From Ignavibacteria bacterium (GTDB lineage: Bacteria; Bacteroidota; Ignavibacteria; UBA10030; SZUA-254): a stretch of 39,803 nt of DNA. Made by a program: the position numbers and the translations under genes. The first letter of the stretch is position 1; the number at the start of each line of letters is the position of its first letter. Of the stretch, positions 1 through 8,915 are shown in pieces. Location of the stretch: positions 1 through 39,803 of the forward strand of contig QJVY01000028.1 of NCBI GenBank assembly GCA_003235555.1. Reading direction: 5' to 3'. The notes under the pieces are model-generated. The model saw only the letters and a program-made list of their open reading frames with translations. It was not told where the DNA came from and searched no databases.

Positions 1-1629
1 TACCTCTACCGGTACGAGGCCCCCGAACTGGCGTACGGGAACGACCTCTTCGACCTGGACATCTCCCCCGACGGCAGGACGCTATTGGGGGTGCTGCTGG
101 AAATCAACGGCAGGCAGAAACTCGTGAAGATGGACATCGACTCGCTGATCGCCGGTTCGCGCTCCAACGAGTTCGTCTACGAGTTCGAAAACAACTCGCC
201 GGCCAATTTCGTCTTCTCGCCCGACGGCAGGGAACTCTACGGAACGTCGTACTACACGGGCGTTTCGAACATCTTCCGGATCAACCTCGCGACAAAGAAA
301 CTGGACGCCCTCTCGAACGCCGAGGCGGGGCTGTTCCGGCCGGTCCCCTACACGGGGGATTCCCTCATCGCCTTCAGATACACCGGCAAGGGGTTCCTCC
401 CGGTCGCCCTCCCGATCCGTCCGACCGAGGACATCACCCCGATCAGGTACCTGGGCCAGCAGATCGTGGAGAAGTACCCGGTCGTCAAGGAGTGGAAGCT
501 CGCCCCGCCGAACCCGGCAAGGATAGACATCGACTCGCTCACCGAGTACAAGGGCGAATACGTGGGGCTGGGCGACCTGCACCTGGCCGGCGCCTACCCG
601 GTGGTCCAGGGGTACAAGGACGTCTACACGCTGGGGATGAACATGACCGTGTCGGACCCCCTCCCGATGCACTACTTCAACCTCACGGCTTCCTACTCCC
701 CGAACAGGAACCTCGTCCCCAAGGAGCGGATCCACGGGTCGCTCGAATATTTCTACCGGGCCTGGAAATTCACCGCCGGGTACAACAGCGCCGACTTCTA
801 CGATCTCTTCGGGCCGACGAAGACCGGCCGCAAGGGGTATACCGCATCGATCAGTTACGGCGACAGGATCCACGAACAACGGCCGACCCTCGTCAATTAC
901 ACCGTCACGCTCTCCGGCTACTCCGATCTGGACCGTCTGCCCGATTACCAGAACGTCGCTCCGACCCTTGACAGGTTCCTGAACCTCTCGTTCCGGCTGA
1001 ACAGCACGTCGCTCCTGCGGACCCTCGGCGCGGTCGATTACGAAAAGGGTTTCAGCGGATCGGCCGTCCTCAGCACCAAGTACGGCCGCGAGAAGTTTTT
1101 CCCCAGGATCTACACGACGGCCGACTTCGGGACGATCCTCTGGGACCATTCATCGCTGTGGCTCAGGACCTCCTTCGGCAAGGCTTTCGGCGACCGCTCC
1201 AATTCCCTGGTGAATTTCTACTTCAGCGGTTTCGGGAACAACTGGGTGGACCACGGGGAGGTGAGGCGGTTCCGGGATTACTACAGTTTCCCCGGCGTGA
1301 ACATCGACGACCAGGCCGGGCTCGGCGGCACGAATTTCGCACGCGTTCTGCTGGAATGGGACCTCCCGCCGCTCCGCTTTCGCCGGGTCGGGTTCCCGGC
1401 GGCCTACGCCAACTGGGCGAGGCTCGCACTGATCACCACGGGCCTCATGACGAACCTGGAGGACGACGCCACGAGGACGCGGGCGCTGAGCGCCGGCCTG
1501 CAACTGGACGTCAAGCTCGTCCTCTTCTCGAACCTCGAATCCACGCTTTCCGGCGGTTTCGCGGCGGCCTTCAGGCCCCGACTTCCCCGGACGGAGGAAT
1601 GGATGGTTTCACTCAAAATTCTCAGGTAA
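1..1629 (+). CDS. Outer-membrane protein with beta-propeller repeats and C-terminal beta-barrel (5' end missing)
   Basis: The frame is open from base 1, so the gene begins upstream; the TTG at 85 used by the ORF track is internal. The visible N-terminal part carries TolB/PD40-type propeller blades ('ISPDGRTL', 'FSPDGRELYG'). From about residue 180 of the visible part the sequence changes to alternating hydrophobic and polar aromatic-rich strands ('YPVVQGYKDVYTLG', 'YSPNRNL'), ending in 'MVSLKIL' plus Arg, as expected of an outer-membrane barrel. In the Bacteroidota/Chlorobi group, propeller plus surface-antigen-like barrel proteins are known as exported proteins of unknown role. PrsW follows after about 25 bases, so they may share a transcript. 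The architecture is well supported but the function is not known. The missing N-terminus probably holds a signal peptide and perhaps a peptidase-like domain. Confidence 0.75.
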   Translation, partial: YLYRYEAPELAYGNDLFDLDISPDGRTLLGVLLEINGRQKLVKMDIDSLIAGSRSNEFVYEFENNSPANFVFSPDGRELYGTSYYTGVSNIFRINLATKKLDALSNAEAGLFRPVPYTGDSLIAFRYTGKGFLPVALPIRPTEDITPIRYLGQQIVEKYPVVKEWKLAPPNPARIDIDSLTEYKGEYVGLGDLHLAGAYPVVQGYKDVYTLGMNMTVSDPLPMHYFNLTASYSPNRNLVPKERIHGSLEYFYRAWKFTAGYNSADFYDLFGPTKTGRKGYTASISYGDRIHEQRPTLVNYTVTLSGYSDLDRLPDYQNVAPTLDRFLNLSFRLNSTSLLRTLGAVDYEKGFSGSAVLSTKYGREKFFPRIYTTADFGTILWDHSSLWLRTSFGKAFGDRSNSLVNFYFSGFGNNWVDHGEVRRFRDYYSFPGVNIDDQAGLGGTNFARVLLEWDLPPLRFRRVGFPAAYANWARLALITTGLMTNLEDDATRTRALSAGLQLDVKLVLFSNLESTLSGGFAAAFRPRLPRTEEWMVSLKILR

Positions 1630-1654
1630 CGGAGGGTCTCGCGACCACACGACC

Positions 1655-2677
1655 ATGAACCAGCTCCCCGTCGAGCGGCTCCTCGACACGGCGGTCAGCC
1701 TCCTGCCGGTGTTTATATTTTTACTGGCGCTCGTCTTCCTGGACAGCTATAAACTCGTGAAGCTCCACCAGGTGGTGGTGACGATCATTTTCGGCTCCCT
1801 CTCGGCGGTCTTCGCGCTGTTTCTCAATACGTGGCTGTCCGGATACGTCCCGGGGGGGCTGCACATCCTGCCGCGGTACGTTGCCCCGGTGACCGAGGAG
1901 ACGCTCAAGGCGGTGTTCATCGTCTACCTGATCCGGAGCCGCAAGGTCGGGTTCATGGTCGACGCCGCCATACACGGCTTCGCGGCGGGGGCGGGGTTCG
2001 CCTTCATGGAGAACGTCTATTACCTCCAGGTGGTGACCAACAATTCCATGCTGGTGTGGCTCATCCGGGGTTTCGGGACGGCGGTGATGCATGGCGGCAC
2101 CGCGGCGGTCCTGGCGATCCTGACCAAGAGCCTCGTCGACCAGTCCCCGGCGTTCCGGGCATGGCACGTCCTGCCGGGCCTGCTGACCGCCATGGTCATC
2201 CACTCGTTCTTCAACCACGTCCCGTTCCCGCCGCAGTACATGACCGCCGTGCTCCTGGTCGGCCTTCCGCCGATCATGATCTACGTCTTCACCCGGAGCG
2301 AAAAGTCCACCCGGGAATGGCTAGGCGTCGGCTTCGACACCGACGCGACCCTCCTGGATCAAATCAACACCGGGGAGGTGACCTCAACACCCGTGGGGCA
2401 GTATCTCTACACACTGAAGGACAGGTTCCCGGGGCAGCTCGTGGCCGACATGCTCTGCCTCCTCCGGCTCCACCTCGAACTCTCCATCCGTGCGAAGGGA
2501 GTCCTGCTCATGCGCGAACACGGTTTTGGTTCCACGATCGAGCAGGACGTCCGCGACAAGTTCTCCGAAATGGAGTACCTCGAAAAAAACATCGGCAAGA
2601 CCGGGCGGCTGGCGATCAAACCGTTCCTCCACACCTCCCACAGGGACCTGTGGCAGCTCTACATGATCGGCAAGTGA
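1655..2677 (+). CDS. PrsW-family intramembrane protease
   Basis: A 340-residue polytopic protein. The first 230 residues hold about 7-8 hydrophobic helices with the PrsW/CAAX-like signatures: the glutamate pair in 'PVTEETLKA', 'GAGFAFMENVYY', a histidine in 'AVMHGGTAA' and another in 'MVIHSFFNH'. Known PrsW proteins are membrane-embedded glutamic-type proteases; in Bacillus, PrsW cleaves the anti-sigma factor RsiW. The last 110 residues are soluble and helical and go beyond the minimal PrsW fold. The start ATG at 1655 has GGAGGG about 18 bases upstream, which is a long spacing. The downstream lipoprotein start overlaps this gene's stop (GTGA). The substrate is unknown. An ECF sigma factor lies at 18.2-18.9 kb, but no anti-sigma factor is recognisable in the window. 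Confidence 0.85.
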   Translation: MNQLPVERLLDTAVSLLPVFIFLLALVFLDSYKLVKLHQVVVTIIFGSLSAVFALFLNTWLSGYVPGGLHILPRYVAPVTEETLKAVFIVYLIRSRKVGFMVDAAIHGFAAGAGFAFMENVYYLQVVTNNSMLVWLIRGFGTAVMHGGTAAVLAILTKSLVDQSPAFRAWHVLPGLLTAMVIHSFFNHVPFPPQYMTAVLLVGLPPIMIYVFTRSEKSTREWLGVGFDTDATLLDQINTGEVTSTPVGQYLYTLKDRFPGQLVADMLCLLRLHLELSIRAKGVLLMREHGFGSTIEQDVRDKFSEMEYLEKNIGKTGRLAIKPFLHTSHRDLWQLYMIGK

Positions 2678-3180
2678 GGGCGGCCCGGGTATCGGTTCCC
2701 GCCGGACGGACGGCGGTTGCCGTCACGATCGTCTCCGCGCTCTTCCTGTCGATCGCGGCGTGGTCGTGCGCCGGGGGCGGTGCCGGGCCGGCCGCGGACG
2801 ACGGCTGGCGATCCGGGGTGGATTCGGTGCTGACAGCCCAGGCGGAATCGTGGAACGCGGGGGACATCGCCGGATACATGGAGGGGTACTGGAAATCCGA
2901 CAGCCTGCTCTTCACCAGCGGCGGCAAGGTCCGGCGGGGGTGGAGGGAGACCCTCGAAAAATATTCCGCCTCCTACGACACGCCGGAGAAGATGGGAAAG
3001 CTCCGCTTCTCCGGGCTGGAGTACCACCACCCGGTCCCGGGGGCGGCGTGGGTGTTCGGCCGCTGGGAGCTCGAACGGGAGGGGGACCGCCCGGGGGGCG
3101 TGTTTACGGTCATCCTGAAGAAATTTCCGCAGGGGTGGCGCATCGTCCACGACCACACCTCGTCGGATCCGGCACAGTGA
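2674..3180 (+). CDS. NTF2-like (DUF4440/SnoaL-type) lipoprotein
   Basis: 168 residues starting at a GTG that overlaps the PrsW stop (GTGA), indicating translational coupling; the longer ORF from 1831 in the track is a shadow of PrsW. The N-terminus is a signal peptide ending in a lipobox-like 'IAAWSC', so the mature protein is probably a lipid-anchored periplasmic protein. The remainder ('SWNAGDIAGYMEGYW', 'WRETLEKY', 'GWRIVHDHTS') matches the cone-shaped NTF2/SnoaL fold of the YybH/DUF4440 type. These folds bind small molecules or act as immunity or scaffold domains, and no catalytic assignment can be made here. The pairing with PrsW suggests a joint envelope role, but that is inference. Confidence 0.75.
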   Translation: MRAARVSVPAGRTAVAVTIVSALFLSIAAWSCAGGGAGPAADDGWRSGVDSVLTAQAESWNAGDIAGYMEGYWKSDSLLFTSGGKVRRGWRETLEKYSASYDTPEKMGKLRFSGLEYHHPVPGAAWVFGRWELEREGDRPGGVFTVILKKFPQGWRIVHDHTSSDPAQ

Positions 3181-3233
3181 CGCCGGCCGTGTCCGGACCG
3201 TCGCAATCCGTTACCTAGAGAAGAGCTCATCCG

Positions 3234-4130
3234 ATGACCAGCGATCCCGTGTACCACACCGATTTTCCCGGGCTGAAATTCCTCCGCCGGGGGAAAGTCC
3301 GCGACCTCTACGACCTCGGGGAATTCCTCCTCATCGTCGCGACCGACCGGCTCTCGGCGTACGACGTCATCATGCCCCGGCCCATCCCGCACAAGGGGAA
3401 GGTGCTTACGCAGATTTCGAATTTCTGGTTCTCCCTGATGACGGACATCATCCCCAACCACATCGTGGCGACCGACGTCGAGGATTTCCCCGCCGAGTGC
3501 GAACCGTACGCCGACCGGCTCCGCGGGCGCAGCGTGCTGGTCCGCAGAACATCTCCCCTCCCGGTGGAGTGCGTCGCGCGGGGGTACGTCTCCGGGTCGG
3601 GGTGGAGCGAATACAGCGCGTCGGGGCGGATCTGCGGGATCCAGCTCCCTCCAGGGCTGCTGGAATCCGACCGGATCCCGCAACCGATCTTCACCCCGGC
3701 GACGAAGGCGGAGGAGGGGCACGACGAGAACATCTCCTTTGAACAGGCCGCCGAAATCGCGGGGGCGGAGGAGATGGAGTCCGCCCGCGCTCACACGCTC
3801 AAAATCTACACGCGGGCCGCAGAGATCGCCCTCGACAAGGGGATCATCATCGCGGACACCAAGATGGAATTTGGAACGGCCGACGGCCGGCTGATGCTCA
3901 TCGACGAACTCCTCACGCCGGATTCCTCGAGGTTCTGGCCGAAGGACCGGTACGCCCCCGGCGGCCCGCAGGAGAGTTTCGACAAGCAGTTCGTCAGGGA
4001 TTATCTCCTCTCCATCAGGTTCAACAAACAGCCCCCGGGACCGGAACTCCCCGACGACATCGTCCGCAGAACCTCGGACCTCTACCGCGAGGCGCTCGTG
4101 AAACTGACCGGCCGCGACATCGAGGAGTAG
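3234..4130 (+). CDS. purC: Phosphoribosylaminoimidazole-succinocarboxamide synthase (SAICAR synthetase)
   Basis: 298 residues, the usual length of the longer, yeast-like PurC type. It joins aspartate to CAIR using ATP in purine biosynthesis. Clear family signatures are '[10 protein letters not shown]' at the N-terminus, '[11 protein letters not shown]', '[14 protein letters not shown]', '[10 protein letters not shown]' and '[15 protein letters not shown]'. The ATG at 3234 follows a purine-rich 'AGAGAAGAG' and gives a family-typical N-terminus. No other pur gene lies in the window. There is a 53-base gap to the upstream lipoprotein gene, and no strong promoter could be seen in it. Confidence 0.97.
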   Translation: MTSDPVYHTDFPGLKFLRRGKVRDLYDLGEFLLIVATDRLSAYDVIMPRPIPHKGKVLTQISNFWFSLMTDIIPNHIVATDVEDFPAECEPYADRLRGRSVLVRRTSPLPVECVARGYVSGSGWSEYSASGRICGIQLPPGLLESDRIPQPIFTPATKAEEGHDENISFEQAAEIAGAEEMESARAHTLKIYTRAAEIALDKGIIIADTKMEFGTADGRLMLIDELLTPDSSRFWPKDRYAPGGPQESFDKQFVRDYLLSIRFNKQPPGPELPDDIVRRTSDLYREALVKLTGRDIEE

Positions 4131-4302
4131 CACCGTCGGGGAAACGCGGCGGTTGGATTTTCCCCGGAGCGGAAATTTCCGTATCTTCGGTAACTCTGTT
4201 CCCCGGTCCACGTACACTCACGTAATCCACAATTTTCACGGTTGTCCCCGTTTCGTTGAAAACCCCGACTATTTCACTGTTCGTCCATTTCCGGAGGTGT
4301 CC

Positions 4303-5649
4303 ATGTTCCGATACGCAAGCCTGATCCTGATCACGCTCGCCGCGGCCCTGCAGCTGCCCGCGCAGGGTGACGCGGCGAAAGTCTTCCCCTATACCATCAA
4401 CCAGGTGACCCTCGACAACGGTCTGAAAATCGTTTCGATTCCCTTCGACAGCCCCGGCATCATCGCCTACTATACGGTGGTGCGGACCGGCTCGCGCAAC
4501 GAGGTCGAACCGGGAAAATCCGGGTTCGCGCATTTCTTCGAGCACATGATGTTCCGGGGGACCGACAAGTACAGCAAGGACGATTTCAACAAACTCCTGA
4601 AATCGATCGGCGCCGACAACAACGCGAACACCTCCGACGACCGGACCGTCTACCACACGCTTGCCAGCGCCGACGCGCTGGAGACGATCATGGACATGGA
4701 GTCCGACCGTTTCATGAACCTCAAATACTCGGAGGAGGACTTCAAGACCGAGGCGGGGGCGATCCTCGGCGAGTACAACAAGAACTACTCGAGCCCCTTC
4801 ATGACGATCTTCGAGAAGCTCCGCGAGGCGGCCTACGAGGGACACACCTACAAGCACACGACGATGGGCTTCCTGAGGGACATCAAGGACATGCCGCAGC
4901 AGTACCAGTACAGCCTGGAGTTTTTCGACCGCTGGTACCGGCCCGAGAATTGCGTGGTGCTGGTCGTGGGGGATTTCGACCAGGCGAAGCTCGTCGCCCT
5001 GGCGAAACAATATTACGGTCCGTGGAAGAGGGGGACCTACACGCTCGACGTCCCCGTCGATCCGCCGCAGACGGAGGAGAAACTCATCAACCTTCCCTGG
5101 AAGGCGAAGACGCTCCCGATCGTCTCGATCGGTTACCACGGCCCGGCCTTCAGCGACGAGACGCGCGACATGCCCGCGATGGACCTCCTTTCGCAGGTCG
5201 TCTTTTCCGAGACCTCCGAACTCTTCCGGAAACTGGTCATCGAGGAGCAGCTCGTGGAGTTCGTGCAGGGGAGCGAGGGCGACAGCCGCGACCCGGGGCT
5301 GTTCACGATTTTCACGAGGGTGAAGGACCCGAAGAACATCGAGCTCGTCAGGTCCGAAATCGAGAAGGCGATCACCGAGGCGAAGGAGAAACCGGTGAGC
5401 GCCGAACGGCTCCAGGCCATCAAGTCGCACCTGAAGTACCAGTTCGCGATGGGGCTCGACAACCCCGACGCGGTGGCCGCGAACATTTCCCATTACATCC
5501 AGCTGACGGGAGACCCAGAATCAGTGAACCGCGTCTACCGACTCTACGACCAGATCACCCCCGATGACATCATGTCCGTCGCGAAGAAATACTTCAACGC
5601 GACGAACAGGACCACCGTTATTCTCACACAGGAGGAAAGTTCACAATGA
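4303..5649 (+). CDS. M16-family zinc metallopeptidase, catalytic subunit
   Basis: 448 residues. The ATG at 4303 is preferred over the ORF-track start at 4153 because it has a strong GGAGG five bases upstream and opens a clean signal peptide ('LILITLAAALQLPAQG'). The inverted zinc motif HxxEH is intact (H77-F-F-E80-H81), and the third ligand E157 lies 76 residues later in 'ILGEYNK', as in insulinase/pitrilysin peptidases. The protein is therefore an exported, catalytically competent M16 half-barrel. It overlaps the following M16 gene by ATGA. Bacterial two-gene M16 systems commonly pair an active and an inactive subunit to form the closed chamber. The likely role is degrading peptides in the periplasm; the substrate is unknown. 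Confidence 0.93.
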   Translation: MFRYASLILITLAAALQLPAQGDAAKVFPYTINQVTLDNGLKIVSIPFDSPGIIAYYTVVRTGSRNEVEPGKSGFAHFFEHMMFRGTDKYSKDDFNKLLKSIGADNNANTSDDRTVYHTLASADALETIMDMESDRFMNLKYSEEDFKTEAGAILGEYNKNYSSPFMTIFEKLREAAYEGHTYKHTTMGFLRDIKDMPQQYQYSLEFFDRWYRPENCVVLVVGDFDQAKLVALAKQYYGPWKRGTYTLDVPVDPPQTEEKLINLPWKAKTLPIVSIGYHGPAFSDETRDMPAMDLLSQVVFSETSELFRKLVIEEQLVEFVQGSEGDSRDPGLFTIFTRVKDPKNIELVRSEIEKAITEAKEKPVSAERLQAIKSHLKYQFAMGLDNPDAVAANISHYIQLTGDPESVNRVYRLYDQITPDDIMSVAKKYFNATNRTTVILTQEESSQ

Positions 5650-7148
5650 AGTCGCCACGCATGTTCATCATCGCCGCGCTCGCCGTCCTCGTCGCCGGCG
5701 GCGCGTTCTCCGCCGTGAAGATCACCGAACTGCGGAGCGAAACCTCTCCCCTCGTCACCGTCCGGATCATCCTCCGCGCCGGCTCGATCAACGACCCGAA
5801 GGGGAAGGAGGGCCTCAACGCCCTTACCGCCAGCCTGATCGAACAGGGGGGGACGCAGCAGCTCTCGTACGCGGACGTCGTCGCGAAGCTCTACCCGTGG
5901 GCGGCGAACATCACCTCGAGGGCGGACCAGGAGATCACGAGCTTCACCGGAAACGTCCACCGCGACCACCTGCGGGATTTCTACAGGCTCTTCGCGGACC
6001 TCGTGCTCAGCCCGCGGTTCGATTCGTCGGATTTCGCGAGGGTCAAGGACCTGGGGATCAACTACCTGCAGAACAACCTCCGCGGGACCGATGACGAGGG
6101 CCTCGGGAAGCAGGCGCTCAACGCGTTCATGTTCGAGGGACACCCGTACGGGACCACGGAGTTCGGGACCGTCCAGGGTCTCACGTCCATCACCCTCGAC
6201 GACGTGAAGGCGTACTACCGGAAGATGTACACGCAGGCCAACCTCTGGGTGGGTCTCGCCGGGGGGTACCCCGCGGACTTCGCGTCGACGGTCCTCGCCG
6301 ATTTCGGCAGGATCCCGGAGGGGACGGCCGCCGCCGTCACCCTGCCCGCACCTCCCCCCGTGGAGGGGATGGAGCTGATGGTGGTGCAGAAGCCGGCGCG
6401 CGCGTACGCCGTTTCGATGGGGTACCCGATTTCGGTCACCCGGAAGGACAGGGAATATTACGCGCTGATGGTGGCGAATTCCTATTTCGGCGAACACCGG
6501 ACCTTCAACGGGGTGCTGATGAACAGCCTCCGTGGAGACCGCGGGATGAACTACGGGGACTATTCCTACATCGAGAAGTTCACCGGCGGCACGGCCGGCA
6601 ACGCCTTCCCGAACCTGAACACACCGCTGCGCCAGCAGTACTTCTCGATCTGGCTCAGGCCGATGCCACCCGAGCAGGCGCATTTCGCCATCCGTAACGC
6701 GATCTTCGAGCTCCGGCGTCTCGTCTCCGACGGACTGACGGAACAGCAGTTCGAGGAGACGCGCAAGTTCGTGGTGAATTATTCGAAGCTCTGGGCGGCC
6801 ACGATGGACAGGCGCCTGGGGTACCTCATGGACAGCGAGTTCTACGGTACGGACTATTACATCGACCGGATCGAAAAGGAACTGAAGACCCTGACCGTCG
6901 CCGACGTCAACGCGGCAGTCAAAAAATACCTCAACGCGGAGAACCTCAAGATCGCCGTCGTGGTGGACGAGGGGAAGGGGCAGGAGTTTTTCGACGCGGT
7001 GGCCAACAACGCCCCGTCGCCGATCACCTACGAGGCGCCGAGGCCGCAGAAAATCCTCGACGAGGACGCGATCATCAAGACCCTTCCGCTCAATATCAAC
7101 CGGGCGAAATCCAGGGTCGTGCCGGCCAGAGACCTCTTTGAAAAATAA
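5646..7148 (+). CDS. M16-family peptidase, non-catalytic partner subunit
   Basis: 500 residues, starting at an ATG that overlaps the stop of the catalytic partner (ATGA). It has an N-terminal signal peptide ('MFIIAALAVLVAGGAFS'). The M16 fold is recognisable ('RIILRAGSINDPKGKEGL', 'SFTGNVHRDHL', 'GHPYGTTEFG'), but the HxxEH segment is replaced by 'ALTASLIEQGG', so zinc binding is lost. This matches the known arrangement in which an inactive subunit completes the chamber of a heterodimeric M16 protease. Both subunits should be made in similar amounts because of the coupled translation. Confidence 0.92.
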   Translation: MKSPRMFIIAALAVLVAGGAFSAVKITELRSETSPLVTVRIILRAGSINDPKGKEGLNALTASLIEQGGTQQLSYADVVAKLYPWAANITSRADQEITSFTGNVHRDHLRDFYRLFADLVLSPRFDSSDFARVKDLGINYLQNNLRGTDDEGLGKQALNAFMFEGHPYGTTEFGTVQGLTSITLDDVKAYYRKMYTQANLWVGLAGGYPADFASTVLADFGRIPEGTAAAVTLPAPPPVEGMELMVVQKPARAYAVSMGYPISVTRKDREYYALMVANSYFGEHRTFNGVLMNSLRGDRGMNYGDYSYIEKFTGGTAGNAFPNLNTPLRQQYFSIWLRPMPPEQAHFAIRNAIFELRRLVSDGLTEQQFEETRKFVVNYSKLWAATMDRRLGYLMDSEFYGTDYYIDRIEKELKTLTVADVNAAVKKYLNAENLKIAVVVDEGKGQEFFDAVANNAPSPITYEAPRPQKILDEDAIIKTLPLNINRAKSRVVPARDLFEK

Positions 7149-7190
7149 GCGGGACGGCGGACCCGCGCACCCTTCCCGCGGTGCCCGGCG

Positions 7191-7409
7191 GTGAAGATCA
7201 GCGTCCGGGTGAAGCCGAACTCCCGGGTGGAAGGTGTTGTAACCTCCGACGACGGGGTCGTCACGGTCCGCGTGGCGGCCCCGCCCGCGGAGGGCAAAGC
7301 CAACGAGCGGCTCATCTCCCTTCTCGCGGCCCACTTCAACGTCCCCAAAAGCCGGATTTCGATCAAACGGGGCGCTTCCGGAAGGAAGAAGATCGTCGAA
7401 ATTGCTTGA
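7191..7409 (+). CDS. DUF167/YggU-family small protein (UPF0235)
   Basis: 72 residues from a GTG start. The sequence shows the whole conserved family pattern: 'KISVRVKPNSR', 'VRVAAPPAEGKANE', 'SRISIKRGASGRKK'. The family is widespread and has a small alpha/beta fold, but its biochemical role is not established. The gene sits 42 bases after the M16 pair and probably shares its transcript. The promoter of the next gene begins inside its last codons (TTGACA at 7406). Confidence 0.92.
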   Translation: MKISVRVKPNSRVEGVVTSDDGVVTVRVAAPPAEGKANERLISLLAAHFNVPKSRISIKRGASGRKKIVEIA

Positions 7410-7434
7410 CAAAACCGGCTGACTTTCGTACACT
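7406..7434 (+). promoter_or_regulatory. Sigma-70-type promoter for the caspase-like gene
   Basis: TTGACA (7406-7411) is a perfect -35 consensus. It is followed by a 17-base spacer and TACACT (7429-7434) as -10. It overlaps the stop codon of the DUF167 gene and would give a leader of roughly 105 bases before the ATG at 7548. This is the best consensus match in the window. Confidence 0.65.
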
Positions 7435-7547
7435 ACCGCTGACATTTCAACCCCTTCTCAGTCCCCCGCGTTCCGGAGGTTGACAGACAATCAGTCGAGT
7501 GCCCCATCACTGCTCGGTGACCATCACCACCAAACAGAGAGGTCAGC

Positions 7548-8915
7548 ATGAATCAGGTACCAAGAGTTCTCCTCGCCGCGACTTTCCTTCTCCTCGTCGC
7601 AGTATCCCTTACAACGGCGCAGATCTCACGCGACAGCGCCATCACGCTGGTCACCGACCAGGTGATCAATCCCTCGCCCTATAATTCGACGCTCGTGGCG
7701 TTTCTCTACCAGCCTTCAGGGGGCGACAGCCTCCTTCCCGCCGGGACGGACATCGCCCCGTACGACAGCGCCTTCATCACCACGCTCGCCGGGCCGAAAT
7801 GGTTCTTCTGGATCGACCTCACGGGAGATTTCCGGTTCGAGCATCCGGTGAAGTTCGTCCTCGTCGATTCGGCCGACGGGACCGTCGACGTGTCCGACGG
7901 CGGCTGGTGGCCGGCACTTACGCTCCCCGGCGATACGACGACGTATCCCTGGAGTACGATCGACGACCGCGTCGAGGATTCCACCGGAACGATCTACGGG
8001 AGTTATACCGGCGTGATCCTCCCGCCGGCGATCGTTCCGTCCACGGTGCCCCGGTTCGATCCGCGAACCGACGCGCGTGACGACGGCATCCGGTATTTCC
8101 GGTTCAATTCGGCTCTCGCGGGAAACACCTGCGCCATCCTCGTCGGCGGCAGGGCACAGAAAAAGGGTGAGCAGAACGCCTGGCAGGGTGACCTCGATTC
8201 GATGAACACCGCGATGACGACACCGGCACCCGGTGGAGGAACCGGAATGGCGTCGGAAACACAGATGAAGAACAACGCCACGAAGGCGGACATCCAGAAA
8301 ATGCTGGACTCCGCGGCGGCGCATGGCTGCAACTCCATCATCTTCTATTACTCGGGCCACGGCGGCAAGGACGGCGGAGGTTATATGTGCCTCAACGGCT
8401 CCAACCTCAAGTACAGCGACCTTGCGACCATGCTCAACATCGCCGGGCTGAAATTCAAGAACGTGATCCTCGACAATTGTTACGGCGGCAGTTCGCTCGA
8501 CGACTTCGGGGGAAAACAGACCGTCGTCAAGATCACCACGGCATCGGATTCCACGAAGACCAGCACCGGAACACTGACCTGGAGAGACCTGGACGGGAGC
8601 GGGACGATTTCTGCCGGCGACTCGGTCGTCAAGGGCAGCGGGTATTACACCCGGGCCTGGATGGACTGCTGGCGGAAGCTCCGCGACAGCCTCAACCGCA
8701 ACCCCACACCGCAGGAAATCCACGACTGGGTCCGGAACGTCAACCCCGATTCGATCAACCAGAAGCAGAATCCGTCGAGTTCCACGATCTGGCCGGTGTT
8801 CACGTTCCAGTCTACCAGTTCCTCGGCACGGGGGTCGTTCTCGACTTCCAGTTTGTCGCCGGGCCCGTGGACGTCACCGTGCAGCGGACCCTGGGACCCG
8901 CGCAGGGGCAGATAG
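7548..8915 (+). pseudogene. Secreted caspase-like (clan CD) peptidase, N-terminal part of a frameshifted T9SS substrate
   Basis: The ORF has 455 codons, but only the first 421 or so are genuine: after 'IWPVFTFQ' (8810) the meaningful frame continues in another phase. It starts with a signal peptide ('LLAATFLLLVAVSLTTAQ') behind a purine-rich 'AGAGAGG'. A catalytic dyad typical of caspase-like peptidases is visible: His271 in 'FYYSGHGG' and Cys311 in 'ILDNCYGG'. The first 190 residues are a beta-rich domain of unknown function. The C-terminal half, with the sorting domain, lies in 8813-10309. A one-base deletion near 8811-8812 would explain the break; no obvious slippery heptamer is present. 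It may be a true disruption or a sequence error. An intact product would be a cell-surface or secreted cysteine peptidase of about 920 residues. Confidence 0.8.

Noticed and set aside
4131-4302. Promoter for the M16 operon
   Set aside because: TACACT and TATCTT hexamers occur, but none has a TTG-type -35 at 16-18 bases, so no site was called.
5544-7445. 633-residue minus-strand ORF
   Set aside because: Antisense shadow of the M16 partner gene and the DUF167 gene.
8805-8820. Programmed ribosomal frameshift in the caspase-like gene
   Set aside because: No X-XXY-YYZ heptamer, no upstream Shine-Dalgarno-like stimulator and no obvious downstream pseudoknot; a deletion or sequence error is simpler.
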